Assembly: GCA_963795825.1 (NCBI GenBank)
Contig: CAWCIW010000002.1
Coordinates: 1 to 64,000, forward strand
Length of the DNA: 64,000 bases
DNA from: BOG-908 sp963795825
Lineage (GTDB): Bacteria > Pseudomonadota > Alphaproteobacteria > Acetobacterales > Acetobacteraceae
Reading direction: 5' to 3'
Below the pieces are notes generated by a model that made no database searches, was not told the DNA's origin, and saw nothing but the letters and a program-made list of their open reading frames with translations. The position numbers and the translations under genes are program-made. Shown here piece after piece: positions 21,475 through 30,160 of this stretch; the first letter of the stretch is position 1, and each line of letters starts with the position of its first letter.

Positions 21475-21581
21475 GGCTTGCGGAGCTTGCAAGTTTTTGT
21501 CTCTGTGTCGGAAACAATCCTTCTCTTCGGCTGCAACTCGCCGGATAACGCAACCCACCAGCCGGAGCTCGATGATCCCAA

Positions 21582-22598
21582 GTGAGTGACCAGAAACCGC
21601 AAGCCCAGAAAATCGTCACGGAACTGAAAGTTTCGGCCAATGTCATGACGTTGGAGGCCGGCCTGTTCTGCATCTTCAACGCGCCCGGCAGCGCCCTGCC
21701 TGATGCGGGCACCGGCCTGCCCGGCGTGCGCGTGTCGGTCCCGCCAGGCCCGGTGTTCCATCCCGAGGCCGTCACCATCAGCAGCTTCCGCGAGGATGGC
21801 TGGCTCGGCGGCTGGAACGGCGCGGCGCTGGTGCGGGTGACGCGCGGGCCGGCGCAGATCATGGTGACCATCTACCAGGCGCCGAACACCACGAGCGAGG
21901 CGCCGAAACTGCAGATACTCCGCCTGGCCGATGCCGCCAGCCTGCCGCCGCTCGGCGTGGTGCAGGGCGCGCCCCAGGCCCGGCCGGCACCGGCCGCGGC
22001 GAACGCTGCGCCTGCCGCGGCCGCCCAGCCGGCGCGCCCGGCGCCAGGTGCCGCACCGCAGAACACGCCGGCCGCCGCCGCCGCACCCGCCAACACCGAT
22101 GCCGCGAAGGCGGCCGAAGTGGTGGCCCATGTGCAGGGCCGCGGCGACGTGCTGACCCAGTTGGGCGAATGGATGGGCAAGCCGGACAGCAAGGCTTGGA
22201 TCGAGGGTTTCGCGGTGTCGCCGAAGGGCGCGGTGGGCCCTGGCGACGTGGAATACCAGGCGGTGCTCGGCCGCGGCTGGCTCAGCCCCTGGGCGGAAGG
22301 CGGGCAGTATTGCGGCAGCCGCGGCATGAGCCTGCCGATACTCGGCCTGCGCATGCGCTTGCGCGGCGAGGCAGCGGAGCGTTTCGACTGCGTGCTGGAG
22401 GCGAGCTTTGTGGATGGCACCAAGGTGGGGCCGCTGGATAATGGCGAGCCTTGCCAGGCGGAGAGCATGTCGCCGCTCGAGGCGTTCCGTATCAAGTTGA
22501 TCGAGCGCGGCAAGCCGGCGACGGCGACCACGGCGGCGGCCAAGCCTGCGAAGGCGGCGAAGGCCGCGCCGAAGACCGCGCGGGGAAAAAGCAAGTAA
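21582..22598 (+). CDS. Conserved-looking hypothetical protein of the secretion locus
   Basis: 338 residues starting at GTG (VSDQKPQAQK). The N-terminal domain (about 1-125) contains LKVSANVMTLEAGLFCIF and FREDGWLGGWNGAALVRV. An Ala/Pro-rich linker covers about 130-165, then a C-terminal domain with WIEGFAVSPKG and a Lys/Ala tail (KPAKAAKAAPKTARGKSK). No signal peptide or known family is recognised. It sits between the two glycosyltransferases, so a role in the same surface pathway is inferred. The stop runs straight into the left arm of a repeat element. Confidence 0.7.
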   Translation: MSDQKPQAQKIVTELKVSANVMTLEAGLFCIFNAPGSALPDAGTGLPGVRVSVPPGPVFHPEAVTISSFREDGWLGGWNGAALVRVTRGPAQIMVTIYQAPNTTSEAPKLQILRLADAASLPPLGVVQGAPQARPAPAAANAAPAAAAQPARPAPGAAPQNTPAAAAAPANTDAAKAAEVVAHVQGRGDVLTQLGEWMGKPDSKAWIEGFAVSPKGAVGPGDVEYQAVLGRGWLSPWAEGGQYCGSRGMSLPILGLRMRLRGEAAERFDCVLEASFVDGTKVGPLDNGEPCQAESMSPLEAFRIKLIERGKPATATTAAAKPAKAAKAAPKTARGKSK

Positions 22599-22720
22599 GG
22601 CCTTCTTTTTTGCAAAAAAGAAGCAAAAAACTTTTGCTCCCTGTCGGCGAATCTATTCCGCCTGCACCCGACAGGGAGGAAGAGTTTTTTGGTCCTTTTT
22701 TTCAAAAAAGGACTGCTTGC
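22597..22720. repeat. Dispersed element, copy 2 (mixed arms)
   Basis: The left arm has a CTTC/GAAG hairpin, the right arm GTCC/GGAC. Core ends are CCCTGTCGG and CCGACAGGG. Each arm folds alone, while arm-to-arm pairing is mismatched at the exchanged positions. Located between tandem genes, the hypothetical protein and the GT4 enzyme. Confidence 0.88.
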
Positions 22721-22729
22721 TGCCTTCCT

Positions 22730-23953
22730 ATGAAATACCTCGTCATCCACCAGAACTTCCCGGCGCAGTTCCTGCACCTGCTGCGCCATCTCGCCGCCCA
22801 GAACCAGCACGAGCTGCTGTTCATAACCGAAGCGCAACGCAACCAGATCGCCGGCGTGCGCAAGGTGGTGCGCAACGTGCCGCTGACCACCACGCCCGCC
22901 GACTGGCATCCGATGGCGCGCGACCTGGAAATGGCGCTGCTGCGCGCAGACGGCGTGGCGCGCGCCGCACAAAGCCTGAAGGCGCTGGGCTTCACGCCCG
23001 ACATCATCCTCGGCCACCAGGGCTGGGGCGAGATGCTGCACGTGAACGACGTATGGCCGGACGCGCCGCTGATCGGCTACCAGGAATTCTACTACAACCT
23101 GCACGGCTACGACGTGGGGTTCGACCCGGAATTTCCCCCGGCGCCGGACATGGCGGCGCGCATACGCGCGAAAAACGCGGTGAACCTGCTGGCACTCGCC
23201 AACCCGGGCCTGGGCCAGACTCCCACCGCCTTCCAGCTCAGCACCTATCCCGCCTGGGCGCGCGAGCGCATCCACGTGCTGCAGGAAGGCGTGAACCTCG
23301 ACATCTGCAAGCCGGATCCCACCCTGCGCCGTCGCGTGGTCACCCTCGGCGGCTACCGTGTGAAGCCCACCGAAAAACTGGTGACCTACGTGGTGCGTGA
23401 CCTGGAGCCGTATCGCGGCTTCCACGTGTTCATGCGCAGCCTGCCGCGCATCCTCGCGGCCCGGCCCGATACGCGGGTGATACTGGTGGGCGGCGACGGC
23501 GTGAGCTACGGCACGCGGCCGCAGAAAGGCACCTGGCGCGAGCAGATGCAGGACGAACTGCGCGACACGCTGGACATCAGCCGCGTGCATTTCGCGGGCC
23601 GCGTGCAATATGAAACCTACGTCAAATTACTGCAACGTTCCGATGCGCATGTGTATCTCACCTATCCGTTCGTCGCCTCCTGGTCGTTGCGCGAGGCGAT
23701 GGCGGCCGGCTGCGCGATCGTGGCCAGCGACACCGCGCCGGTGCGCGAATTCGTCACCGACCGGGTGAGCGGGCGGCTGGCGCCTTTCCTTCAGCCGAAC
23801 GCGATCGCTGATGCGGTGCTGGAGATGCTGGAGGATACCAAGGCGGCCGCGCGGCTGCGGGCAGGGGCGCGGGCGTGGGCCGAGGCGAATTTGGACATGG
23901 GCGTGTATCTGGCGAATTATGAAAAGCTGATTGCGCGGGCGATGGAGCGGTAA
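22730..23953 (+). CDS. GT4-family glycosyltransferase
   Basis: 407 residues with the two-domain GT-B layout. The N-terminal domain begins MKYLVIHQNFPAQFLHLL, a typical GT4 opening, with GHQGWGEMLHVNDVWPDAP. The C-terminal donor domain has VTYVVRDLEPYRGFHVFMRS, ILVGGDGVSYG and the E-x7-E-like site SWSLREAMAAGCAIVASDTA. ATG 22,730 falls just after the repeat's right arm. Last gene of the secretion/glycosylation locus before the ribosomal genes. It probably adds a nucleotide-activated hexose to a glycan or protein; the exact donor is unknown. Confidence 0.85.
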   Translation: MKYLVIHQNFPAQFLHLLRHLAAQNQHELLFITEAQRNQIAGVRKVVRNVPLTTTPADWHPMARDLEMALLRADGVARAAQSLKALGFTPDIILGHQGWGEMLHVNDVWPDAPLIGYQEFYYNLHGYDVGFDPEFPPAPDMAARIRAKNAVNLLALANPGLGQTPTAFQLSTYPAWARERIHVLQEGVNLDICKPDPTLRRRVVTLGGYRVKPTEKLVTYVVRDLEPYRGFHVFMRSLPRILAARPDTRVILVGGDGVSYGTRPQKGTWREQMQDELRDTLDISRVHFAGRVQYETYVKLLQRSDAHVYLTYPFVASWSLREAMAAGCAIVASDTAPVREFVTDRVSGRLAPFLQPNAIADAVLEMLEDTKAAARLRAGARAWAEANLDMGVYLANYEKLIARAMER

Positions 23954-24048
23954 GGAAGAAGCCTTGCTCTGACGGCTGCACGAGGAACCAGGCTTTCATC
24001 GCGAATTTCAACCCGCCCTGGGGACTGACTCATCCGCAGCAAGTAAGC

Positions 24049-24221
24049 AAGGAAGGCCTTCTTTTTCGAGAAAAAGAAGCAAAAAGCTTTTGCTGTGACG
24101 CCTGCGCGAGGATTTGGCTGCTGCTGCAGCAACATCGACTTGCAATACGAGCGTAGGCTGTGGGGCAAGCGTCGGAGCAAAAGTTTTTTGCTTCTTTTTC
24201 TCGAAAAAGAAGGCCTTGCTT
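24049..24221. repeat. Dispersed element, copy 3
   Basis: Both arms CTTC/GAAG with CGAG/CTCG loops. The core begins GTGACGCCTGCGCGAGGATTTGG and shares GAGCGTAGGCTG and the flanking segment with the copy at 62,579, so these two copies are close relatives. Lies between the GT4 gene and rpsF. Confidence 0.88.
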
Positions 24222-24321
24222 TCTGCCTCCCTTCCTGCGAAACGCTCCCTCCCCTGCCACAGCACGGCAATGCTGTGGCTATGCCCGCTTTCCGCGGGCC
24301 CACCAGCCATAGGGACCATAC

Positions 24322-24771
24322 ATGCCGCTATATGAAACCGTGCTCATCGCGCGGAACGATGTCACGCAACAACAGGTCGAAGCCGTCGCTGACACCATCG
24401 CCGCCCAGCTCGAGGCCGATGGTGGCACCGTCGACAAGCGCGAATACTGGGGCCTGCGCTCGCTCTCCTACCGGATCAAGAAGAACCGCAAGGGCCATTA
24501 CATGCTGCTGGGCCTCAACGCCCCGCCGGCATCGGTGAAGGAAATCGAGCGCCAGCTCGGCCTCAACGAAGACGTGCTGCGGTTCATGACGATACGCGTC
24601 GAAGAGATCGACGAGAACCCGTCCGCCATCCTGGCGCGCAAATCCGACGACCGCGAGCGCAGCTTCCGTGGGCCCAAGCCCGCCGGCCGCTTCGAATCCG
24701 GCCGCAAGCGCGGCTATGACGACCGCGAGGAATTCCGCGCCCGCGACCTCAACGACCCGATCGAAGAGTAA
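24322..24771 (+). CDS. rpsF: 30S ribosomal protein bS6
   Basis: 149 residues beginning MPLYETVLIARNDVTQQQ, with SYRIKKNRKGHYMLLGL, the bS6 RNA-binding core, and an extended basic tail (RKRGYDDREEFRARDLNDP) typical of alphaproteobacteria. Binds the central domain of 16S rRNA with bS18. An AGGGA ribosome site lies 7 bases before the ATG. First gene of the rpsF-rpsR-rplI operon; rpsR starts 6 bases after its stop. Confidence 0.97.
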   Translation: MPLYETVLIARNDVTQQQVEAVADTIAAQLEADGGTVDKREYWGLRSLSYRIKKNRKGHYMLLGLNAPPASVKEIERQLGLNEDVLRFMTIRVEEIDENPSAILARKSDDRERSFRGPKPAGRFESGRKRGYDDREEFRARDLNDPIEE

Positions 24772-24777
24772 GACCAG

Positions 24778-25062
24778 ATGTCAGAAACCAACGATTCCGG
24801 TGAAGTCAACGTCGCGGCCCGCCGCGCCGCCGTCGGCGCCCGCCGCCCGTTCTTCCGTCGCCGCAAGAGCTGCCCGTTCAGCGGCCCGAACGCGCCGAAG
24901 ATCGACTACAAGGACGTCCGCCTGCTCAGCCGCTTCCTCAGCGAGCGCGGCAAGATCGTGCCGTCCCGCATCACCGCGGTGTCCGCCAAGAAGCAGCGCG
25001 AACTGGCCCAGGCCATCAAGCGCGCGCGCTTCCTGGCCCTGCTCCCCTATATCGTCTCCTGA
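24778..25062 (+). CDS. rpsR: 30S ribosomal protein bS18
   Basis: 94 residues with the family core RRKSCPFSGPNAPKIDYKDV and ERGKIVPSRITAVSAKKQRE. Partner of bS6 on the small-subunit platform. The N-terminal extension (MSETNDSGEVNVAARR) is longer than in E. coli. It is in the canonical order with rpsF and rplI and starts 6 bases after rpsF. Confidence 0.97.
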   Translation: MSETNDSGEVNVAARRAAVGARRPFFRRRKSCPFSGPNAPKIDYKDVRLLSRFLSERGKIVPSRITAVSAKKQRELAQAIKRARFLALLPYIVS

Positions 25063-25074
25063 GGGGCGCAGATC

Positions 25075-25644
25075 ATGGCACAGATTGAACTGATCCTCCT
25101 GCAGCGCGTCGACAAGCTCGGCCAGATGGGCGACCTGGTTAAGGTGAAGCCGGGCTATGCCCGCAACTTCCTGCTGCCCGGCAAGCGCGCGATACGCGCC
25201 AACAAGGCGAACCTGGCGCAGTTCGAGCAGCAGCGCGTGCAGCTCGAGGCTCAGAACATCAAGCGTCGCGAGGAGGCCGAGCGGCTGGCCGAGCGCGTGG
25301 GCGGCATGAAGGTGGTGATCGTGCGGCAGGCCGGTGATTCGGGCAGCCTGTACGGCAGCGTCAGCAACCGTGACATCGCGGATGCCTGCACCGCCGGCGG
25401 CCTGACCATCAGCCGCTCCCAGGTGATCCTGCTGCACCCCATCAAGACGCTCGGCCTGCACAAGGTCAATGTGAGCCTCCACCCCGAGGTGCGCATCGAC
25501 GTGATCGCCAACGTGGCACGCAGCACGGAAGAGGCCGAGCGGCAGGCGCGTGGCGAGGCGGTCGGGCAGGCGGCTGAGGATGAAGAGGCGGCTCTGGAGC
25601 CGGCTATGGTGTTCGGCGAGCAGGACCAGCCGGACGTCGAGTAG
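25075..25644 (+). CDS. rplI: 50S ribosomal protein bL9
   Basis: 189 residues. The N-terminal domain LLQRVDKLGQMGDLVKVKPG and LPGKRAIRANKANLAQFE are diagnostic of bL9, followed by the long connecting helix and a C-terminal rRNA-binding domain. The acidic tail after residue 165 is common in alphaproteobacteria. Starts 12 bases after rpsR. The gene converges on the polysaccharide co-polymerase pair. Confidence 0.97.
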   Translation: MAQIELILLQRVDKLGQMGDLVKVKPGYARNFLLPGKRAIRANKANLAQFEQQRVQLEAQNIKRREEAERLAERVGGMKVVIVRQAGDSGSLYGSVSNRDIADACTAGGLTISRSQVILLHPIKTLGLHKVNVSLHPEVRIDVIANVARSTEEAERQARGEAVGQAAEDEEAALEPAMVFGEQDQPDVE

Positions 25645-25668
25645 CGCGAGGTTTAGCAAAGCAAGGCA

Positions 25669-25743
25669 AGGGGCTCTGCCCCCTGCCGCCGCGGGCTCGG
25701 ACCAATGGCGCCCTTGCGCCAGCCCGCTGGGGCCTTAGGCCCA
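25669..25743. terminator. Triple stem-loop between convergent genes
   Basis: Three hairpins in a row: AGGGGC/GCCCCCT at 25,669-25,684, GGCGC/GCGCC at 25,708-25,721 and CTGGGGCC/GGCCCAG at 25,727-25,743. They lie between rplI and the opposite-strand kinase-like gene, so a two-way terminator is likely. This GC-rich form is unlike the AT-rich dispersed element elsewhere in the window. Confidence 0.6.
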
Positions 25744-25750
25744 GACCCCT

Positions 25751-26497
25751 TTATGTTCGCACCCGCCTTCTGCTGAACGGCACCACGCTTCTTTGCCGGT
25801 TCAGCACGCCGCCTAGGATCGTTCCGCCCGCGTCTTGCAGGCGGGCCATCGCCATGCGGCTGCCGTCGATCGTCGAGCTGCCGGCGCGCATCACCATCAC
25901 CATGCCGTCCACCGCGCGGCAGGCCGCCACCGTGTCCTTGTAAGGCACCACCGGCGCCAGATCGACGACAGCGGCATCGACGAACGCCAGCAGCGCCACC
26001 AGCAGCGCGCGCAGATCGTCCGCGGCGATCAGCCCGCTCTCGCGCATCGCCGCAGGCAACAGCACTACCTGCCGATGCGCGTCCGCCATCTGCAGCACGC
26101 CACCCAGCGAGATCCGGCGCGCCAGCACGTCCGCCAGGCCGGGCCCGTCCGGCAGGCCAAATGCCCGACGCAGGCTGGCGCTGCGCTGGTTCGCCTCGAC
26201 CAGCACCACGCGCTTGCCGAAATCTTCCGCCAGGCACACCGCCAGATTGCGCGCCACCGTGGTGGCGCCGTCCCCATGCTGCAGCCCGGCGACGCCCACC
26301 ATCGTGGCGCCACCTTCGCCGGCCGCCATCGCGCGCAGGGCCACGCCACGCAGCGCCCCGCCGCCCAGCCGCAACAGCGAAGCATCCGCCGGCAGCAGCG
26401 AGTCCCGTGCCGGCACCAGATCCAGCGCCGCGCCTGCAGGCGGCAGGAGATTGCCGGTCGTTTCGCCCAGCAAAGGACGGCTCGAATCCTGCCTCAC
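25751..26497 (-). CDS. CpsD/BY-kinase-like ATPase with degenerate Walker motifs
   Basis: 248 residues resembling the cytoplasmic ATPase half of polysaccharide co-polymerases (CpsD, Wzc C-terminus, ParA-like fold). The Walker A position reads QHGDGATTVARNLA, with no Lys, the A' motif reads VVLVEANQRSASLRRAF with Glu instead of Asp, and Walker B is AAVVDLAPVV. No tyrosine cluster ends the protein. It may bind nucleotide poorly and act as a structural pseudokinase. The GTG start overlaps the stop of the Wzz-like gene in a GTGA, so translation is probably coupled. Confidence 0.75.
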   Translation of the reverse strand: MRQDSSRPLLGETTGNLLPPAGAALDLVPARDSLLPADASLLRLGGGALRGVALRAMAAGEGGATMVGVAGLQHGDGATTVARNLAVCLAEDFGKRVVLVEANQRSASLRRAFGLPDGPGLADVLARRISLGGVLQMADAHRQVVLLPAAMRESGLIAADDLRALLVALLAFVDAAVVDLAPVVPYKDTVAACRAVDGMVMVMRAGSSTIDGSRMAMARLQDAGGTILGGVLNRQRSVVPFSRRRVRT

Positions 26498-27819
26498 ACC
26501 CGCACCAGCTCGACACAGGCCAGCGTCTCGATCCCGAGCAGACGCGGCAGGTCGTCCGCCCGGTCCACCGTCAGCCGCCGCGCCTCCGCCCGGACCGCAC
26601 TGGCCAGACCCGCCCCAAGCGACACGAACGCGGACAGCACCACCAGCAGGACCGGACGCGGCCAGTCGGCCCCCGCCGGCGGCGCCGCGGGACTCACCAG
26701 CTCGGCCGCCTGCCAGCCAGGCGCCACCCGTGTGCGCGCCACGGACAACGCCGCCTGCAGCCTCTCCAGCTCGCCCGATTTCGCCTGGCGCGCCTGCGCC
26801 ACGACATCGGCCCGCGATATCTGCTGGTCGATGCTGGCCAGGGCAGCCTCGTCGTCGGCGATGGCGGCCGCGGATTTGCCCAGCCGGTCGTCCAGCGCGG
26901 CGGACCGGTTGTCGGCGATCTGCGTGGCGGCGGCATAGGCCTGCGCGCGGGCGCGGCCCATCTCGCGGTCCAGCGCGCGCAAGGCCGCGCTGTCCTGCTT
27001 GCCCGCCGTCAGCAGCTGCTGGCGGCGGTCCAGCAGCGCCGCCAGCCCGGAGGTCAACGGGTGGGGCCCGCCATCGGCGTCGGCGGCCTCGACCCAGCCG
27101 CCGTTTTGAAATGTGGTGCGCAGCGCGTCGGCGCGTTGCCCGGCCAGCGCACGGTCGAGCCGCGCCTGGTCGGCGGTGCTGCGGGAAGCGGCAAGCCGGT
27201 CGCGCACTCGCAGGCGCTGGTCGCGCAAGGCCTCGCTTGCCTGGTCGCCGGTCTGCTGCCGGTCCAGCGCGTCCAGCTCGGATTGTGCGGTGGCCACGCG
27301 CGCCTGGCCCGCCAGGACCGCTTCCTGCGTGGCGGCGCCGGCTTCGCCCGTGCGCTGGTGCCCGGCCACGATCAGGTTGAGCGCCCTGGCGGCAAAAGCG
27401 GGGTCCGTCCAGGTGAAGCTGGCCTCGATCACGTTGGTGCCAGGCGCGGCGCGCACGGAAAGCGCGCGGCCGACGCGCGCGGCAAAGGCGGCCGGCATCT
27501 CCGGTGCGGCAAGGCCGAGCCGCGCGGTGGCGGCCTCCCAGAACGCGGCATGCGGCCGGCTCGCCAGCAGCGCAGGCAGCACGCGCGAAACTGCGGCGGA
27601 ATCGCGCAGGAGCTCGGCCTGGTCGCGGGCCGACCGTCCCGGGCGCTCCTGTCCGCCGGCCGCCATCAGCCGGACCGTGGTGGTGTAATGCGGTCCCCAG
27701 GACGCGATCAGCCCGAGTGCCACCGCGAAACACAGGCCGCCTACGATGGCGATGCGCGCCGCCCGGCCGAACACGACGTGCAGCGCGTCGTCCAGCATCC
27801 GCCGTTCATTGACCGTCAT
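26494..27819 (-). CDS. Wzz-like polysaccharide chain-length determinant
   Basis: 441 residues with an N-terminal transmembrane helix (IAIVGGLCFAVALGLIASW), a long coiled-coil periplasmic part (residues about 150-370, rich in Gln, Arg and Ala heptads) and a second helix near the C-terminus (VLLVVLSAFVSLGAGLASAV). This layout fits polysaccharide co-polymerases that set the length of exopolysaccharide or O-antigen chains. It forms an operon with the CpsD-like gene, with a 4-base overlap. The 155-base gap to the divergent methyltransferase must hold both promoters. No polymerase or flippase is in view. Confidence 0.75.
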   Translation of the reverse strand: MTVNERRMLDDALHVVFGRAARIAIVGGLCFAVALGLIASWGPHYTTTVRLMAAGGQERPGRSARDQAELLRDSAAVSRVLPALLASRPHAAFWEAATARLGLAAPEMPAAFAARVGRALSVRAAPGTNVIEASFTWTDPAFAARALNLIVAGHQRTGEAGAATQEAVLAGQARVATAQSELDALDRQQTGDQASEALRDQRLRVRDRLAASRSTADQARLDRALAGQRADALRTTFQNGGWVEAADADGGPHPLTSGLAALLDRRQQLLTAGKQDSAALRALDREMGRARAQAYAAATQIADNRSAALDDRLGKSAAAIADDEAALASIDQQISRADVVAQARQAKSGELERLQAALSVARTRVAPGWQAAELVSPAAPPAGADWPRPVLLVVLSAFVSLGAGLASAVRAEARRLTVDRADDLPRLLGIETLACVELVRV

Positions 27820-27974
27820 CGCGATGCCTCCTTATCAACTCCGTAACGACTCAACCACAGAACCGTTGACTTTCCAATAGTTTTTCCGCTGCTTTCCCGA
27901 CCGCCGCGAATCGCGGCTGTAGCCGAATCCGCGCTCGCGCGTTACGCACGCATCGGAACTGGGGGACACTCACC

Positions 27975-29240
27975 TTGCGGGCGCTGATCGACGCCATCCT
28001 CACCCGGTTCGTCACCGCAGGCCGGCTGACCGTGCGCTACCCGGACGGCCGGCTTGCCAGCTACGGCCCGGGCGGCGCGCCCACAGCCGGCGCCACGATA
28101 CGCAACAACGCGACGATACGCGGCCTGCTCAGCAACCCGGCTTTGGTGTTCGGCGAGGCGTTCGTGGCCGGCGACCTGGTGCCGCTGGATTGCCGGCTGG
28201 AGGACATACTCGACCTGCTGTTCGCCAACCTCGCCAATGGCGGGCGCCACCCCGGCCTGGCGCTGCGCCGCGCGCTGGCCCGCGCGTTGCGCCACGCGAG
28301 CCAATACAATCCGGTGCCGCGCGCCAGGCGCAACGTGGCGCATCATTACGACCTCAACGGCCGGCTATATTCGCTGTTCCTGGACCGGGATCGCAACTAT
28401 TCCTGCGCGTATTTCGCCACCGGCGGCGAGACTCTGGAAGAGGCGCAAGCCGCCAAGAAACGCCATATCGCCGCCAAATTGTGTCTCACGCGGCCGGACC
28501 TGCATGTGCTCGATATCGGCTCTGGCTGGGGTGGCATGGCGATCACGCTGGCGCAGGAATACGGCGCGCGCGTCACCGGCATCACCTTGTCCGTCGAGCA
28601 GCTCGAGGCGTCGCGCGCGCGCGCGGCGGCGGCTGGGCTGGCGGACCGCGTGCGCTTCGAGCTGCAGGATTACCGCACCGTACGCGGCACCTTCGACCGC
28701 GTGGTGTCGATCGGCATGTTCGAGCATGTGGGCATCACGCATTATGCGGGATATTTCCGCACGCTGCGGGCGCTGCTCAGCGAAGACGGCGTGGCGCTGA
28801 TACATGCGATCGGCCGCAGCGACGGGCCTTCCGTGACCAATCCGTGGATCACCCGGCATATCTTTCCCGGCGGGTACTCGCCGGCCCTGTCCGAAGTGTT
28901 CCGCGCCGTGGAACACGCGAAACTGGTGGCGACCGACGTGGAGATCCTGCGGCTGCATTACGCCGAGACGCTCCGGCACTGGCGCCGGCGTTTCGAAGCC
29001 AACCGCGACGCGATCGCGGCTTTGTACGACGAGCGGTTCACCCGCCTGTTCGAACTTTATCTCGTGGGCAGCGAGTATTCGTTCCGCCATCTGAGCCACA
29101 TGGTGTGGCAGTTGCAGCTGGCCCGGCACCAGGCGGCCACGCCGCTGACGCGCGACTACATGCTGGCCGCCGGACCCGGATACGACGCCGCGCGGCGGCC
29201 GGTATTGCCGCCCACGCTGAGCCGCAGCCTGGGGGAGTAG
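27975..29240 (+). CDS. Cyclopropane-fatty-acyl-phospholipid synthase family methyltransferase
   Basis: 421 residues. The N-terminal domain fits the CFA/SCP2-like part (LTVRYPDGRLASYGPGG), then HHYDLNGRLYSLFLDRDRNY, the SAM site VLDIGSGWGGMAITLAQEYG, GITLSVEQLEASRARA, and the bicarbonate-site segment SIGMFEHVGITHYAGYF. It would add a methylene from S-adenosylmethionine to unsaturated lipid acyl chains at the inner membrane; some relatives modify other lipids. Start is TTG 27,975 (LRALIDAIL). The SDR gene follows on the same strand after about 65 bases. Confidence 0.85.
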   Translation: MRALIDAILTRFVTAGRLTVRYPDGRLASYGPGGAPTAGATIRNNATIRGLLSNPALVFGEAFVAGDLVPLDCRLEDILDLLFANLANGGRHPGLALRRALARALRHASQYNPVPRARRNVAHHYDLNGRLYSLFLDRDRNYSCAYFATGGETLEEAQAAKKRHIAAKLCLTRPDLHVLDIGSGWGGMAITLAQEYGARVTGITLSVEQLEASRARAAAAGLADRVRFELQDYRTVRGTFDRVVSIGMFEHVGITHYAGYFRTLRALLSEDGVALIHAIGRSDGPSVTNPWITRHIFPGGYSPALSEVFRAVEHAKLVATDVEILRLHYAETLRHWRRRFEANRDAIAALYDERFTRLFELYLVGSEYSFRHLSHMVWQLQLARHQAATPLTRDYMLAAGPGYDAARRPVLPPTLSRSLGE

Positions 29241-29304
29241 GCGCGGCGCGAACTATCGCCGGCGCCGTGCCGTTTGCGTGCGCAGCAGCGCCGAAAAGGA
29301 CCCC

Positions 29305-30156
29305 AATGCAACAGCATCCCGCCATAGCCCCAGGCCGCGTCGCCGTCATCACCGGCGCGGCCAGCGGCATCGGCCGCGCAACCGCGCTCCGGCTTGCCGG
29401 CCTCGGCCTTAAGGTATGCCTGGCGGACCTGCCTTCCGCACAGCTCGACCAGGCCGGAGCCGCCGCCGCCGCCGCGGGCCCGAGCGGCGCGGAGGCGTTC
29501 TGGCGGTGCCCACGGATGTCAGCGATCTCGCCCAGGTCAGCAACCTTGCCGATACCGTATACCGGCATTTCGGCGAAGTCGGCGTGCTGATGAACAACGC
29601 CGCCACCGGTATCTCCGCCGGGCCTTGGGACAAGATAGACACCTGGCGGCGCCTGCTGGAGACAAACCTGTTCGGCGTGATCAACGGTTTGCAGGTGTTC
29701 ACGCCGCGCATGCTGGCCCAGGGCACCGCCTGCGCCATCGTCAACACCGGCTCCAAACAGGGCATCACCTGCCCGCCCGGCAACACCGCCTACAACGTCA
29801 GCAAGGCCGGCGTGAAGACGCTCACCGAAGCGCTGGCGCACGGGCTGCGCAACACCGATGGCGGCCGCATCACCGCGCATCTGCTCATCCCAGGCTCCAC
29901 CTTCACCGGCATGACCGCCGGCGCGCTCACCGAGAAGCCCGCCGGCGCCTGGACGGCCGACCAGGTGGTGGACATGCTTCTGCAGGGCATGGGGGCTGGG
30001 AATTTCTACATCCTTTGTCCCGATAACGAGGTGGATCGCGCGACGGACAACAAACGTATCTTATGGGCGGCGGGGGATATTACGGAGAACCGGCCGGCTT
30101 TGTCGCGCTGGCACCCGGAGTTCAAGGAGGCGTTTGCGAGTCATCTGGCGGAGTAA
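29305..30156 (+). CDS. Short-chain dehydrogenase/reductase, one frameshift
   Basis: Rossmann-fold oxidoreductase. The first frame has the cofactor motif VITGAASGIGRATAL; after a missing base near 29,495 the second frame gives LAVPTDVSDLAQV, MNNAATG, NTGSKQG (catalytic Ser region) and YNVSK (catalytic Tyr/Lys). The later half, with FYILCPDNEVD, resembles SDRs of unassigned substrate. Restoring one base gives a protein of about 283 residues. Stop TAA 30,156 is followed directly by a repeat element. Confidence 0.85.
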
Positions 30157-30160
30157 GGAA

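Noticed and set aside
24095..24538. Open frame of about 147 residues starting in the repeat element
   Set aside because: Its N-terminal half is the translated repeat (SKSFLLLFLEKEG type) and the rest is rpsF out of frame. Many similar frames in this window come from repeat arms and would be false proteins.
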